DNA of 40,865 nt, taken from Clostridiaceae bacterium. Its GTDB lineage: Bacteria > Bacillota > Clostridia > Oscillospirales > Butyricicoccaceae. The notes below the pieces were generated by a model. That model saw nothing but the letters and a program-made list of their open reading frames with translations. It had not been told where the DNA came from and made no database searches. The stretch covers positions 1 through 40,865 of the forward strand of contig QXXE01000034.1 of the NCBI GenBank assembly GCA_009911355.1, given 5' to 3'. Numbering within the stretch: the first letter of the stretch is position 1; each line of letters starts with the position of its first letter. A program made the translations under genes and the position numbers. This document shows, one piece after another, positions 31,322-40,812 of the stretch.

Positions 31322-32969
31322 ACCGCCGCCCGCCTTTCCTGGGACAACGCATCATCCACACAGCCAACGTAACGATAAAACACCTTTACGTCCTGGACAC
31401 GGGTATTGCCGCACTTTTGGGCCTCGCCAACCTCGATACGGTCCACCAACTCAAACAGGATGGTCTCGTCCAGCTCAGTGATCTCTGTATAGTGCCGGAT
31501 GATCTCGGCCCACTGGTCAGCGTCATGGCGGTTCTCCAACTGCGTCCTGACCTTCTGCTCCAACTCCGGGAGGGCGGCGGCTTTCTGCGCCCGCTCCGTC
31601 TCGTACTTCTTCATCAGCGTCTGGAACACCGTGGGCGGAACAACGCCAGCGCATTTATCCTCATAGAGATTCTGCATCAGCTTTTCCAGCTCCGCGACAC
31701 GGGCGGCGGTCACTCTCAACTCCTGCTCATAAGATGCCGCACGGCTGTGCTGCTCCTTATCCTTCATGCGGATGATCTGCGTCAGCAGCCGCTCCCGGTC
31801 ATGGGCGGCATATCGGGCCTTTTCCCGAATGTCCTCCAGCACGATCTGCGTCAGCACATTCTCATAGATGGTATGGATGGTGCAGGCACTTTTCCCGCTG
31901 CGGGAATAACTCCCGCACATGAAGGAGCTGTACCGTCCTGGACTTCCATCTTTATAGGTAAACCGCTCTACCTGGTTTCGCATTTTGAATCCACAGTCCG
32001 CGCAGTAGACCAAGCCAGTGAAAATGCTCTTAATACCGTCCGAGGTTTCAGACTTCCGCACCTTCTTCTGGTCGATGCTGACCACCGTATCCCATATCTC
32101 GCGGGAGATGATCGGCTCATGGGTCCCCTCCACGCGAATCCACTGGTCTTTGGGTTTCGCTACCAGCTTTTTGGATTTGTAGGAGAGAGTGCCGCATTTG
32201 CCCTGGACCATGTTGCCGATATAGGCTTCGTTGCGGATCATCACCTTAACAGTGCTTTCGTTCCACAGGTGGTTGACACGGCGGGGGTCGGTGCGGCCCT
32301 GGCGCTGATAGTACAGCTCACCGGGCGGCTGGACACCCTCGGCGTTCAAGGTGGTGGCGATCTTTCGGAACGCCATGCCGGAGGCCCGCATAGCAAAAAT
32401 ACGGCGGACCAACGGCGCGGTTTCCTCGTCGATGATGAAATGGTGCTTGTCCAGCGGGTCACGCTTGTAGCCGATGGGCGGATATGTACCCATGTACTTC
32501 CCGTTCTCGGCGCAGGCTTTTTTGACCGCTTTCACCTTTTTACTTGTGTCCCGGCTGTAAAACTCGTTAAATAGGTTCAAAAAGCACATGACATCGGTAC
32601 TGCCGTCATTACTCATGGTGTCGATGCCGTTGTTCAGAGCGATAAACCGGCACCCGATGGACGGGAACAGGTAATCGGTGTACTGGCCGAACTCGATGTA
32701 GTTTCTGCCGAACCGGGACAGGTCCTTGACGAGAATGACATTGATAGTCCGGCCTTTGCGTCAGCAATCAGGCGCTGAACGCCGGGGCGCTGGAAGTTTG
32801 TTCCAGAGTAGCCGTCATCCACATAGGTGTCCACTTCATTCCAGCCCCGCTCCCGCACATACCGCTGAAGCAGCAGCTTTTGATTTTCGATGCTGACGGA
32901 TTCCCCGTCCCGTTCATCGTCATTACTCAGTCTGCAATAGATGCCGACATTGTATGCTTTCTCGATCAT
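31318..32969 (-). pseudogene. Serine recombinase A with a single-base frameshift
   Basis: The N-terminal frame (MIEKAYNVGIYCRLSNDDER with Ser15, then DDGYSGTNFQRPGVQRLIAD) loses phase near 32755-32760. The matching continuation (INVILVKDLSRFGRNYIEFG) is in another frame, which then runs to 31318 through ALNNGIDTMSNDGSTDVMCF and YPPIGYKRDPLDKHHFIIDE, a zinc ribbon (LVYCADCGFKMRN) and a coiled coil. One added base gives exactly 551 codons. This may be recent inactivation or a sequence error. It precedes recombinase B and overlaps it. Confidence 0.82.
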
Positions 32970-33110
32970 TGTTTTACCTCCCGATCAGCCAGATTCATAC
33001 CCTGTGCGGCGAATGGCTCCTGCCGGATTGCTCCGGCAGCACCTATTATAGAATAGGGAGCGCATGACGTGCAAGGATGCGGCCAGCCGCGAGGAAATGT
33101 TGGGTATGGT

Positions 33111-33287
33111 TTAGGTGGTAGCGTGGCAGGGCGTCAGCTCTGCCATAGCGCGGCGGACCGCCAACTGCTCCAGGGTCTCGCCCAGGTCTTTCTCGCCGGT
33201 GAAAACGCTGGTCACGCGGTACAGCGTCTTGCCGATCTTGATTTCTTTGTACGAAGTGTTGATGCTGGGATTGGTCTGGTCTTTCAT
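33111..33287 (-). CDS. Small transposon protein (58 aa), TnpW-like
   Basis: MKDQTNPSINTSYKEIKIGK then TLYRVTSVFTGEKDLGETLE: a short beta-type protein that resembles the TnpW pattern (I-G-x-T-x-Y-x-V-x-x-x-F). GGAGGTG precedes the ATG at 33287, which excludes a 98-residue upstream extension. It sits between the sigma-like gene and recombinase A in the same direction. Confidence 0.75.
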   Translation of the reverse strand: MKDQTNPSINTSYKEIKIGKTLYRVTSVFTGEKDLGETLEQLAVRRAMAELTPCHATT

Positions 33288-33826
33288 ATTGACGCACCTC
33301 CGTCCGATAACAGACCGATGCTTAAACTGCAAAATGCAGATAACTTCCGTTAAGAAAACAGCCGCGCCGGACATTGGCGGTGCCGCATGACTATCGCGGC
33401 GCAGTTCCGGCGCGGCTGCTGGTTTATTTCCGTTTCGATGCAGTTTCACCGTATTTGCCACGCACCCCCGGCGAAAGGGGATATTGCAAGCCGCCCCTGG
33501 CGGGGCTGTCATAACTCCGCAGCATCGTTCCGAACGTGTGCCGCAGGGTTCCGTCTCAAGTCTGTGGACGGGCGTGAGCAAGTGTCATTATCCCCCGCGC
33601 AGTCATCGCGCCCGGTGTGCCAAACCGGGTCCAGGACTTACGTTGATCGCTCGGCCAGCTTGTCCATCACCTCCGAAAGCTGGCGGTCTTGGCGGCGCGT
33701 CCTGTGCCGCTGGTACGCGGGTTTTGTGCTTGCAATACCGTGTATTCAATTTTCGATGTACGAGTGAAGGTGAGGGAAAATGCGTCCTTCACCTACCGTC
33801 CTCAAAATGGGGTTTTGGCAGGGACA
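33288..33826. other. Gene-free region upstream of the 58-aa gene
   Basis: About 540 bp. Open frames here are on either strand, overlap each other and lack ribosome sites. A short minus-strand stretch near 33640-33700 (RQDRQLSEVMDKLAERST) looks protein-like but has no good start. I see no clear promoter. Confidence 0.45.
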
Positions 33827-34312
33827 TCAATCACTACTTTTCAAAAAATTTTGGAGCTTCTTTTTTGCCGCAGCCAAGCACTCAACAACACTCTGGTGTT
33901 TCACATTCTCGGCCTCGGCAATTTGCCGCACCGTCAGTCTATCCACGCAGTACAGCCAAAGGCGGCGGCGCTGGGACCGGGTCAAGCAGTTATCAAGTCC
34001 CTCCATGAGCAGACGGCGCATTTCTTCGCGCTCCTGCTGTTCCAGGGCCTCCATCAGCGTATCCTCCGGCGATTGGACGGCGGTAGCCTTTTCAGACAGG
34101 CCGTGTAGGGACAAGGTACGCTTGGAGAGCGCGATGCCCGCGTTCTCAATCTGGTGGTAACTCTCGTCAGACCATGCTTTCCACCGTTGAAATTCCTCCA
34201 GGCTGGAGAAATCCGCCAGAGTAAGCCGTGTCAGCGTTCCAGCGGCGTCTATGTAAACAATGGCATCCAGGTCTTTCTTGTTCAGCGCATAATCGCTTTT
34301 GGGGTCAAACAT
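33827..34312 (-). CDS. Sigma-70-like factor of the integration module
   Basis: A 161-aa protein. The N-terminal part (MFDPKSDYALNKKDLDAIVY, FSSLEEFQRWKAWSDESYHQ) is of the type found in Clostridial element sigma factors. The C-terminal region-4 HTH is LTRSQRRRLWLYCVDRLTVR then IAEAENVKHQSVVECLAAAK. GGAGGAAACAAA precedes the ATG. It is first in the order sigma, 58-aa gene, recombinase A, recombinase B, so it may switch on the integration genes. Confidence 0.82.
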   Translation of the reverse strand: MFDPKSDYALNKKDLDAIVYIDAAGTLTRLTLADFSSLEEFQRWKAWSDESYHQIENAGIALSKRTLSLHGLSEKATAVQSPEDTLMEALEQQEREEMRRLLMEGLDNCLTRSQRRRLWLYCVDRLTVRQIAEAENVKHQSVVECLAAAKKKLQNFLKSSD

Positions 34313-34423
34313 TTTGTTTCCTCCGTTTCATTCGTTGATGGCGTTGATGGGGTGGCACATCGAAACGGAGGCGGCGGGCCGCGGCACCCGCAGGAGCTGA
34401 CTTTTTTCCCGAAGATTCGACAA

Positions 34424-34464
34424 AGCAGAGGGCCGGGTACTTCCATTGAGTACCCGGCCCTCTG
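34424..34464. terminator. Perfect 17-bp hairpin
   Basis: Stem 34424-34440 with 34448-34464 around a 7-nt loop. It lies 110 bp before the sigma-like gene on the minus strand and so may terminate transcripts coming from either side. T-tracts are weak. Confidence 0.65.
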
Positions 34465-34813
34465 CCGTGTTTCAGAATGATAATTCTTGTTTATATGCCG
34501 CTGTGGTTCCGATTGATAAGTAAAATGGGGCGTAGCCGCCGCAAGGATTTTTTTAACGGATCACCTATCAGGAGCAATCGGAACAGCCCCGTCATATAAA
34601 ACAAAAACACCATAGCCATCTCCTTAAACGGCGGCTATGGTGTTTGAGCGCACGAAAGCGTTCCGCAAAGCTGCCGTTTTTTAACAGCCTCGCAGAATCG
34701 GTTTTTCTTGAAAGATTCAGCGAAAATCGGAATTATATTGCATGGTAGTCAGAATTGCATAGGTATTCAAATCGTGCTTTCTGAACTATACAATACAGTT
34801 GAGGTGAAGAATT
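34465..34813. other. Intergenic region before the XRE gene
   Basis: About 350 bp without a gene. It holds an inverted pair gttccgattg (34506-34515) / caatcggaac (34575-34584) and a terminator-like hairpin, aaacaccatagcc (34605-34617) with ggctatggtgttt (34633-34645). A TATACAAT near 34787-34794 could be the -10 of the XRE promoter. Confidence 0.55.
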
Positions 34814-35149
34814 ATGCCGAATGAAGTCTTAGTAGAAGGTGGAGCGCGGTTAAGGGCGGTCCGAAAAGAGCGGGGCTACACGCAGGAACGGTTAGCGGAG
34901 CTGACAAAGCTCTCCACCCGCCACATCGCCGGAATTGAAAAGGGAGAAGCAAATCCGTCATTCGAGGTGCTTTATACGATCATAACAGCCCTTGGCACTT
35001 CCTTTGACGCAATCTTCAATCCGGCAGATGAACAGTCTGAGCGCGAAATCCAGGAGATCGCAGGGCTTTACCGGGCTTGCCCGGAACAGGGGCGGCGGCT
35101 GGTCTTGACCGCTATACGCGCCATGTTAAATGAACTGACGGGCAAATAG
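34814..35149 (+). CDS. XRE-family regulator upstream of the BceAB-type transporter
   Basis: A 111-aa HTH protein: RLRAVRKERGYTQERLAELT, LSTRHIAGIEKGEANPSFEV, LYTIITALGTSFDAIFNPAD, with a helical C-terminal part (EIAGLYRACPEQGRRLVLTA). GAGGTGAAG precedes the ATG at 34814. It has its own terminator (35187-35233), so it is separate from the transporter transcript. It may belong to the mobile module or control the neighbouring transporter; neither is shown. Confidence 0.82.
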   Translation: MPNEVLVEGGARLRAVRKERGYTQERLAELTKLSTRHIAGIEKGEANPSFEVLYTIITALGTSFDAIFNPADEQSEREIQEIAGLYRACPEQGRRLVLTAIRAMLNELTGK

Positions 35150-35186
35150 AAATACTTGTGCTCCAAAACAGTATGTAATGTGAAAT

Positions 35187-35233
35187 GCAGAGCCGATGAT
35201 CTGGTGATTTACTCACAAGTTCATCGGCTCTGC
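35187..35233 (+). terminator. Terminator after the XRE gene
   Basis: gcagagccgatga (35187-35199) pairs with tcatcggctctgc (35221-35233), a perfect 13-bp stem with a 21-nt loop. The downstream T-tract is weak. Confidence 0.65.
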
Positions 35234-35333
35234 GTCTATGCGTCCGGCCCGTTGATGACTATTGAAACATTAAAATCGGGAGGTATAGGTGTTACACCAT
35301 TGAATAGCATTGTAACAGCTTACTATTCCAATA

Positions 35334-35377
35334 GCATGAGTAATTTGCGCATAAGTTTTTGCGTGAATTACTCATGC
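35334..35377 (+). promoter_or_regulatory. Palindromic site upstream of the transporter operon
   Basis: gcatgagtaatt (35334-35345) and aattactcatgc (35366-35377) are perfect reverse complements 20 bp apart. A second palindrome, ggtgt-t-acacc, lies at 35288-35298. Both are in the 280-bp leader of the ABC genes and could bind the response regulator or the XRE protein. Confidence 0.5.
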
Positions 35378-35431
35378 CTTATAACAGAAAAAATTTTATA
35401 CTGGTTCCATACTACGAAAGGAGCCAGAAGA

Positions 35432-36181
35432 ATGGGCGTATTACTGCAAGTTACAGATGTAACAAAAATTTATGCGAACCAACCGAAACCCGGGTTGGAT
35501 GGCGTCTCCTTTGAGGTAAACGAGGGAGAGTTCTTAGGCATTATGGGAGCCTCCGGTTCCGGGAAAACGACCCTGCTGAATGTTCTCTCCACAATCGACA
35601 CCCCCACCAGTGGGAAAATCACGATGGGCCGGACAAATATCCAGAAGTTGAACCAAACGCAGGCGGCGGACTTCCGCAAAAACAACCTTGGCTTTATTTT
35701 CCAAGAATACTTCCTTTTGGACAGCTTGACAGTCCAGGAAAATATCGCCGTTCCGTTGACATTACTGCATAGGCCAGCAAGAGAAATCACCGCGAAAGTA
35801 AAAGAATTGGCAGAGTTGTTCGGTATTGCATCCCAACTCCAAAAATACCCCAGCGAATTATCCGGGGGACAACGGCAGCGTGTTGCCGCCGCCCGTGCAA
35901 TCGTCAAGCGGCCTCCGCTGATTTTTGCCGATGAACCGACAGGAGCTTTGGATTCCAGCTCCGCCACCGAACTGCTGGCCGCACTTTCAGAAGTGAATCA
36001 AACCATTGGCACCACGATCCTGATGGTTACCCATGACCCCTATGCGGCAAGCTACACAGATCACATCTTGTACTTTAAGGATGGTCACATCATTTCGGAA
36101 TTATATCGCTCGTGCAGCGACCGCCGCGTTTTCTATAACGAAATTATGAACGAGGCCGCCCGTCAAGATGGAAACCGATAG
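35432..36181 (+). CDS. BceA-type ABC transporter ATPase
   Basis: A 249-aa ATPase of the MacB/BceA peptide-detoxification class. Walker A GASGSGKTT is at residues 39-47, the Q-loop lies in LGFIFQEYFLLDSLTVQEN, the signature is LSGGQRQR and Walker B is LIFADEPTGALD. The His switch is in MVTHDPYAA. The gene starts at 35432 with GAAAGGAGCC upstream; the open frame extends further 5' but without a ribosome site. It ends 11 bp before the permease, so the two form a transporter operon. Confidence 0.93.
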   Translation: MGVLLQVTDVTKIYANQPKPGLDGVSFEVNEGEFLGIMGASGSGKTTLLNVLSTIDTPTSGKITMGRTNIQKLNQTQAADFRKNNLGFIFQEYFLLDSLTVQENIAVPLTLLHRPAREITAKVKELAELFGIASQLQKYPSELSGGQRQRVAAARAIVKRPPLIFADEPTGALDSSSATELLAALSEVNQTIGTTILMVTHDPYAASYTDHILYFKDGHIISELYRSCSDRRVFYNEIMNEAARQDGNR

Positions 36182-36192
36182 GGGGCAATGGT

Positions 36193-38166
36193 ATGAAACT
36201 ATCTGTGATTGCTTTGAAGAATCTGAAACGAAACTTCTCCTTCTATTCCCTGTATCTCTGCTCGGTGTCTCTCGTCCTGACAATCTTTTTCTGCTTCACA
36301 TCCTTCTCCATGAATGAGATTATCATGGAAAAAATATCGGCAGATGGCCGAGTGGAAACTATGTGCCAAACCGTTGCCGTGTTTTTGATGGCCTTTGTGG
36401 TGTTCTATATGTTCTATTCCAATAATTTTTTCATGCGCCGCCGTATGAGGGAATTGGGAATTTATGCTCTGCTGGGTTACCGGAAGTCCTCAATGCTGGA
36501 ACTTTTGACCATTGAGAATATCGTGGTTTGCGCTGGCGGACTTATCATTGGTATTGTCGCGGGGGGCCTCCTGAACAAAGGCATTACAGCAGGGATTACG
36601 ACACTGTTGAATTTGTCCATTGATTATAGCGGAATCCCTCTGATCAATCCTGCTGCGGTAAAATCAAATCTATCGTTTATTGCTGTCGTTCTATTGGCGT
36701 TAGCATTGTCCAACGCGAGAATCCTATGGAAATGCACGTTGCTGGATCTGGTGAGGCTGGAAAAAAAGCGTGAAAAACCCATCCATCCTCATGCGTCAGC
36801 GGCAATTTTAGGGGCAATCCTCTTGATCTTTGGTTATGGGCTGGCTATGGATATTCGCCGTGGCAAAGCCTCTGTATGGAATACAATCGGGTTTTCACCT
36901 ATTGCATTGTTGACGATGGCAAGTGTAGTTGTGGGAACGGTTCTGTTCATCTACTCTTTTTTGCCTTTCGTCTGTCAAAGGGTCAGGCGGCAAAAGCAAA
37001 TGCTGTACCAGGAAAATACCATTATCGTTGTCCCTAAATTTATGAAGCACATTCGGTCCAGCGCCAAGTCATTGATTCTATTGATTCTGCTTTCCGCTGG
37101 GACGATTGCTGTTTTTGGAGCAACTGTGCTTTCAATCTGGTATCCATATCAAACTTTTCAAAGGATCATTCCGTCTGCGGCAGAATATCGGGTAGAAAAT
37201 GAAGAACAGCGCAATTTATCATTGAGGGCTTTGTCTGCTGCTTTGGGAGAAAATACCTATCAGTATTATGAGACGACCATTGTGAAAACAACAGCCAGCT
37301 CGGAAAACCTGCCATTAGAGTACAATGTGAGCGAAGATAAAGGCAGAATCCCCGGATTTGAGTGTATCAGTCTGCAAGACTACCGATCTCTATTGGCACA
37401 GCAGGGAAAAGACACTGTGCTTCCAGAACTGTCTGACGGTGAATGTATCCTGATAAAATATCATCCTGATTATGAACAGCAGGACCTCTCCGCAGTCTAT
37501 CATTTAGCAATCGGCAATTCAGAAACGGCAGATGTAACCGTGGTCCAAACAAGCCTGACAAATCCCATTGGATTTGCGAACAGCGTTGGTACTTTGGTTG
37601 TGCCGGACGCATTGTATCATCGTCTGTTAAAAAGCGCTGCTGAAAAAATTAAGGTCATCAGTATTAACGGTGCAGAAATGCGGTCTAATCCGGCAATCTA
37701 TGGGATATTGAAAGAGGTCATGCCTGATAATATCTATCTGGTCAGTGCATGGCAGCGCGAAACAGATTTTGTTAGTGCCAGCAGCTCCACATTTTTGCTG
37801 ATTGGCTTTGCCACGATCATATTTTTGATCGCAACGGGGAGCATCCTCTATTTTCAGAACATTTCAACTGTCAGCTATGATAAACCGGATTATGAGATCA
37901 TGGGACGCATGGGATATAGTCACAGAATGATAAAGCGTTGTGTGCGCCGGCAAATACAAATATACTACCTCATCCCCTATGTGATGGGCCTTTTGCACAG
38001 CACTTTTGCGATTCTTTGCTATAAATCGGCCCTGATGGATGACTTGCTTGGAAGGAGCAGCGCAACAGTCGTTCCAATTCTACTGGCAGTCGTGATGTTT
38101 ACAGTGATTTATTTCATTTATTATCAGGTGACAAAGTGCTCTTGCTATAAAGCAGCACTCCAATGA
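36193..38166 (+). CDS. BceB-type ABC transporter permease
   Basis: A 657-aa FtsX-like permease with about ten transmembrane helices. TM1 is near residues 16-37 (LYLCSVSLVLTIFFCFTSF), more follow in 60-310, and an extracytoplasmic domain of about 200 residues (320-525) precedes the last three helices (LIGFATIIFLIATGSILYF, YLIPYVMGLLHSTFAILCY, VVPILLAVVMFTVIYFIYY). That large late external domain is the mark of BceB/VraG permeases, which sense and remove peptide antibiotics acting on lipid II-cycle targets. The FMRRRMRELGIYALLGYRKS block is the FtsX coupling motif. Confidence 0.92.
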   Translation: MKLSVIALKNLKRNFSFYSLYLCSVSLVLTIFFCFTSFSMNEIIMEKISADGRVETMCQTVAVFLMAFVVFYMFYSNNFFMRRRMRELGIYALLGYRKSSMLELLTIENIVVCAGGLIIGIVAGGLLNKGITAGITTLLNLSIDYSGIPLINPAAVKSNLSFIAVVLLALALSNARILWKCTLLDLVRLEKKREKPIHPHASAAILGAILLIFGYGLAMDIRRGKASVWNTIGFSPIALLTMASVVVGTVLFIYSFLPFVCQRVRRQKQMLYQENTIIVVPKFMKHIRSSAKSLILLILLSAGTIAVFGATVLSIWYPYQTFQRIIPSAAEYRVENEEQRNLSLRALSAALGENTYQYYETTIVKTTASSENLPLEYNVSEDKGRIPGFECISLQDYRSLLAQQGKDTVLPELSDGECILIKYHPDYEQQDLSAVYHLAIGNSETADVTVVQTSLTNPIGFANSVGTLVVPDALYHRLLKSAAEKIKVISINGAEMRSNPAIYGILKEVMPDNIYLVSAWQRETDFVSASSSTFLLIGFATIIFLIATGSILYFQNISTVSYDKPDYEIMGRMGYSHRMIKRCVRRQIQIYYLIPYVMGLLHSTFAILCYKSALMDDLLGRSSATVVPILLAVVMFTVIYFIYYQVTKCSCYKAALQ

Positions 38167-38170
38167 GTGT

Positions 38171-38206
38171 AACGGCCAGTGTCCCTTACAGGCACTGGCC
38201 GTTTAA
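38171..38206 (+). terminator. Terminator after the permease gene
   Basis: aacggccagtg (38171-38181) pairs with cactggccgtt (38193-38203), followed by TAACC. The T-tract is short, so partial read-through to the kinase gene is likely. Confidence 0.65.
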
Positions 38207-38260
38207 CCTTGCGCGATCAAGCGGGCAGATGTAAAATAGAGCAAGAACGGGGGTGGGCGG

Positions 38261-39799
38261 ATGTATGCTCCATATTGCAAACGAAAGCTGTTGTTCATTG
38301 TGCAACAGTTTGCCGTCATGATATTTCTGTGTGGGATGTATATCGTTAAAAATATAATTACAGCTGACGAAATCGTCCAATTTGTAGTGTGCTCACTTGC
38401 CTTTTGGGACGCTGCTTACATCGCATACCGGAACATCAGAGCAAACCATGTCCTGGCTCGTTTTTCTTCTCTGCTGTCCCTGTTAGGCTGGCAATTTCTG
38501 CTGTCACTATTTCATATACAGGGCTGCACTGTGCTGCTGCCCGTATGCCTTTGTCAGTCGTTTTGTTTCCTGCAATCATTTGTTTTTCAATCATCGGCAT
38601 ATAAGGGGCAAAAGCAGATTCAAATCGTCTGCAACAGTGCCTGTATTTTGTCGGTAATTAGTTTCCTCATTTCTGACAGAGCCTTTGCAATCACTTACCA
38701 AATCCAATACCTCCTGTCCCTGGCAGCCATGGTCTTGATTTGTGTAGTCCACCATAGGAGGGTTGCTTACTTTTTGCGGAGCCAGAGAAAGGCATTTTTC
38801 TTATCCTTGATCTTTGTCGTAATTCCCTTTGCGGCTTATATTGCTGTGTTTCTCCATAAATCGATGTATGTGGCAAATATGGGGAGTTGTTTCCCTGTCA
38901 TGCTGACCTTTTTCAGCGTACACAACATTGTGTTTCAATACCATCCAGCGCAGGAGCGATTCTTTATACTGAAAAAGAAGTATGCAGCGATCCTCTTCCT
39001 ATCAGGTTTATCCCTTCTGGTTTTTGTTGTAGGGCTGTTTGAAGTCCAGCTGATGGCATTATTTGTCCTTATACATGGCTGCTTTCTGCTGGCTCTGCTG
39101 CTTGACTTGTTCCTGTACTTACAGGTCAGCCAGCAATCGGACGGCTGTTATGTACCCTCTTACATATATGCCTTGGAACGGCTGAAACGGGAAGAATTGC
39201 TCAAAAAGGAGTTTGCCAATTATCTGCACGATGATATTTTGCAAGACCTGCTTTCCATTAAAAACTTACTGCGAAAATCGGATCAGCCTGATATGAAAGA
39301 ACTATTGTACGATACGCTCAATCAACTGAATGCGTCTATTCGCTCACAAATGGAGGAGTATCATCCAATGATGATAGGCAGCTTGCCTTTCATTGACGCA
39401 TTGCAAAGTTTGCTGGATACACTGACGCAGCATTCCACAGTTTCAGCAATCTTGGACTGTGACAAGAGTGTGTTTCTGGTGGATCCATATAATACGCTGA
39501 TTTACCGTATCATACATGAACTGACAGTCAACGCATTGAAACATTCCAACGCTACAAAAATATGGGTGTTGCTTACGTTGGAACATGACGTGATTACATT
39601 AAAAGTATCAGATAACGGCATAGGATTTGATATGTCCGCCTGCAAGCAAGCCAAGCATCGGGGTCTCGCCTCTATTCAGGAGCAAGTCTCTTTTCTGGAG
39701 GGCAGTATGAGCATTGAGACAGTCACTGGCGTTGGAACAAAAATCCTGATTACCATGCCCATGCGAGGGGAGAGTTCTTATGAAAGTCTTGTTAATTGA
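38261..39799 (+). CDS. Membrane histidine kinase, NarL-type (HisKA_3)
   Basis: A 512-aa sensor. The first ~285 residues are very hydrophobic with about nine to ten membrane helices and only short loops, so the signal is sensed in or at the membrane. The dimerisation helix carries His323 (ANYLHDDILQDLLSIKNLLR). The ATPase region has IIHELTVNALKHSNATKIW, SDNGIGFDM and HRGLASIQEQVSFLEGSMSI. This class pairs with LuxR-type regulators, and the next gene is one, overlapping by 20 nt. BceAB partners usually have a two-helix kinase and an OmpR-type regulator, so this pairing is atypical. The ribosome site is GGTGGGCGG. Confidence 0.88.
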   Translation: MYAPYCKRKLLFIVQQFAVMIFLCGMYIVKNIITADEIVQFVVCSLAFWDAAYIAYRNIRANHVLARFSSLLSLLGWQFLLSLFHIQGCTVLLPVCLCQSFCFLQSFVFQSSAYKGQKQIQIVCNSACILSVISFLISDRAFAITYQIQYLLSLAAMVLICVVHHRRVAYFLRSQRKAFFLSLIFVVIPFAAYIAVFLHKSMYVANMGSCFPVMLTFFSVHNIVFQYHPAQERFFILKKKYAAILFLSGLSLLVFVVGLFEVQLMALFVLIHGCFLLALLLDLFLYLQVSQQSDGCYVPSYIYALERLKREELLKKEFANYLHDDILQDLLSIKNLLRKSDQPDMKELLYDTLNQLNASIRSQMEEYHPMMIGSLPFIDALQSLLDTLTQHSTVSAILDCDKSVFLVDPYNTLIYRIIHELTVNALKHSNATKIWVLLTLEHDVITLKVSDNGIGFDMSACKQAKHRGLASIQEQVSFLEGSMSIETVTGVGTKILITMPMRGESSYESLVN

Positions 39800-40385
39800 T
39801 GACCATAAGCTTTTTTCAAAAAGTCTGGCGATTGTATTATCTGATTTCCCTGATATTGAGGAGTTTTCCAGCACAAATGATGTGGATCATATCGCTGAAA
39901 TTGTAGAGAAAAGCCAGCCGGATATTTTGCTGGTAGATATTAACCTGGGACATTCAGTGCAAGAAGATGGATTATTTCTTACGAAGCGGCTATTAGGGCG
40001 ATTTCCGGAGCAAAAGATAGTCATTCTTTCTGGGTATGATCTGCCGGCTTATCGCAGGGAAGCCCAAAAAATTGGAGCCAAAGGCTTTGTTAATAAAGAA
40101 GTGGAACCAGAGGAACTCTTTCAAATTCTTTGCAGCATTCAATCTGGAATGACACATTTCCTATCTGAAAATGTGATGCTTGAGGATCTAACAGTCAGCG
40201 AGAAACAAGTGCTGCGGATGATTGCAGGCGGCCACAGAAGAAAAGAGATTGCTATGCAGCTTCATCTAAGTGAGAGAACGGTTTCAAATCATCTGCAACA
40301 TATTTTTGAAAAGCTGCAAGTTGCTTCTTCGGTAGAGGCTGTGACAAAAGCGATACAGTTGGGGTATCTCTCTCCGATCAGTTAA
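39780..40385 (+). CDS. NarL/LuxR-type response regulator
   Basis: A 201-aa regulator. The receiver domain has the acidic pair Asp7-Asp8, phospho-acceptor Asp53 (DILLVDINLGH), Ser in VILSGYD and Lys106 (GFVNKEVEP). The C-terminal LuxR HTH is LTVSEKQVLRMIAGGHRRKE then IAMQLHLSERTVSNHLQHIF. GGGGAGAG precedes the ATG, which lies inside the kinase gene, so their translation is coupled. It probably controls the adjacent transporter genes or the phosphoesterase downstream (10-35 bp away). Confidence 0.92.
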   Translation: MKVLLIDDHKLFSKSLAIVLSDFPDIEEFSSTNDVDHIAEIVEKSQPDILLVDINLGHSVQEDGLFLTKRLLGRFPEQKIVILSGYDLPAYRREAQKIGAKGFVNKEVEPEELFQILCSIQSGMTHFLSENVMLEDLTVSEKQVLRMIAGGHRRKEIAMQLHLSERTVSNHLQHIFEKLQVASSVEAVTKAIQLGYLSPIS

Positions 40386-40419
40386 AGCAAGGAAATGATA
40401 CATGGAGGATAATGAAATC

Positions 40420-40812
40420 ATGAAAAAAATCCGTTTCAATCGGCGCTTGCTTTTCTATATCCTGATTGCGGTGCTGTTTGTTTTGACCACATGGACAATA
40501 TGGGGCAATACAGCATTGATGGTGAGCACCACTACAATTTCCAGCAGTCGAATCCCGGCTTCATTTTCTGGATTTCGGATTGCTCAGGTGTCCGATCTTC
40601 ATAATGCTGAATTTGAAGAAAATAATGGACGGCTGTTGGAATTGCTGTCCAAAACTGAGCCGGACATCATTGTGATAACCGGCGATTTGGTGGATGCGCA
40701 GCATACCAATATTACCACCGCCCTTGACTTTGCCAAAGAAGTGGTTCGGATTGCTCCGGCCTACTATGTCACAGGCAATCACGAAGCCAGCCTATCCCAA
40801 TATTCTACCTGA
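40420..40812 (+). pseudogene. Membrane metallophosphoesterase, truncated
   Basis: The frame starts MKKIRFNRRLLFYILIAVLF, with a membrane anchor (residues 9-26) and an external phosphoesterase domain. Metal-site motifs visible are VSDLHN (Asp-x-His), GDLVD and GNHE. The frame stops at 40812 right after EASLSQYST; intact relatives run another ~150 residues with the GHxH motif. Sequence after 40810 is unrelated, so an insertion or deletion point lies near there. GGAGG sits 10 nt before the ATG at 40420; an upstream in-frame ATG at 40402 is less likely. It forms the end of the two-component transcript. Confidence 0.8.

Noticed and set aside
31417..32574. 385-residue plus-strand open frame opposite recombinase A
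   Set aside because: The minus strand contains an obvious serine recombinase with conserved motifs; the plus frame has no motif or start signal.
33484..34160. Several overlapping plus-strand frames between the 58-aa gene and the sigma-like gene
   Set aside because: They overlap one another in different frames, lack ribosome sites and partly lie antisense to the sigma-like gene.
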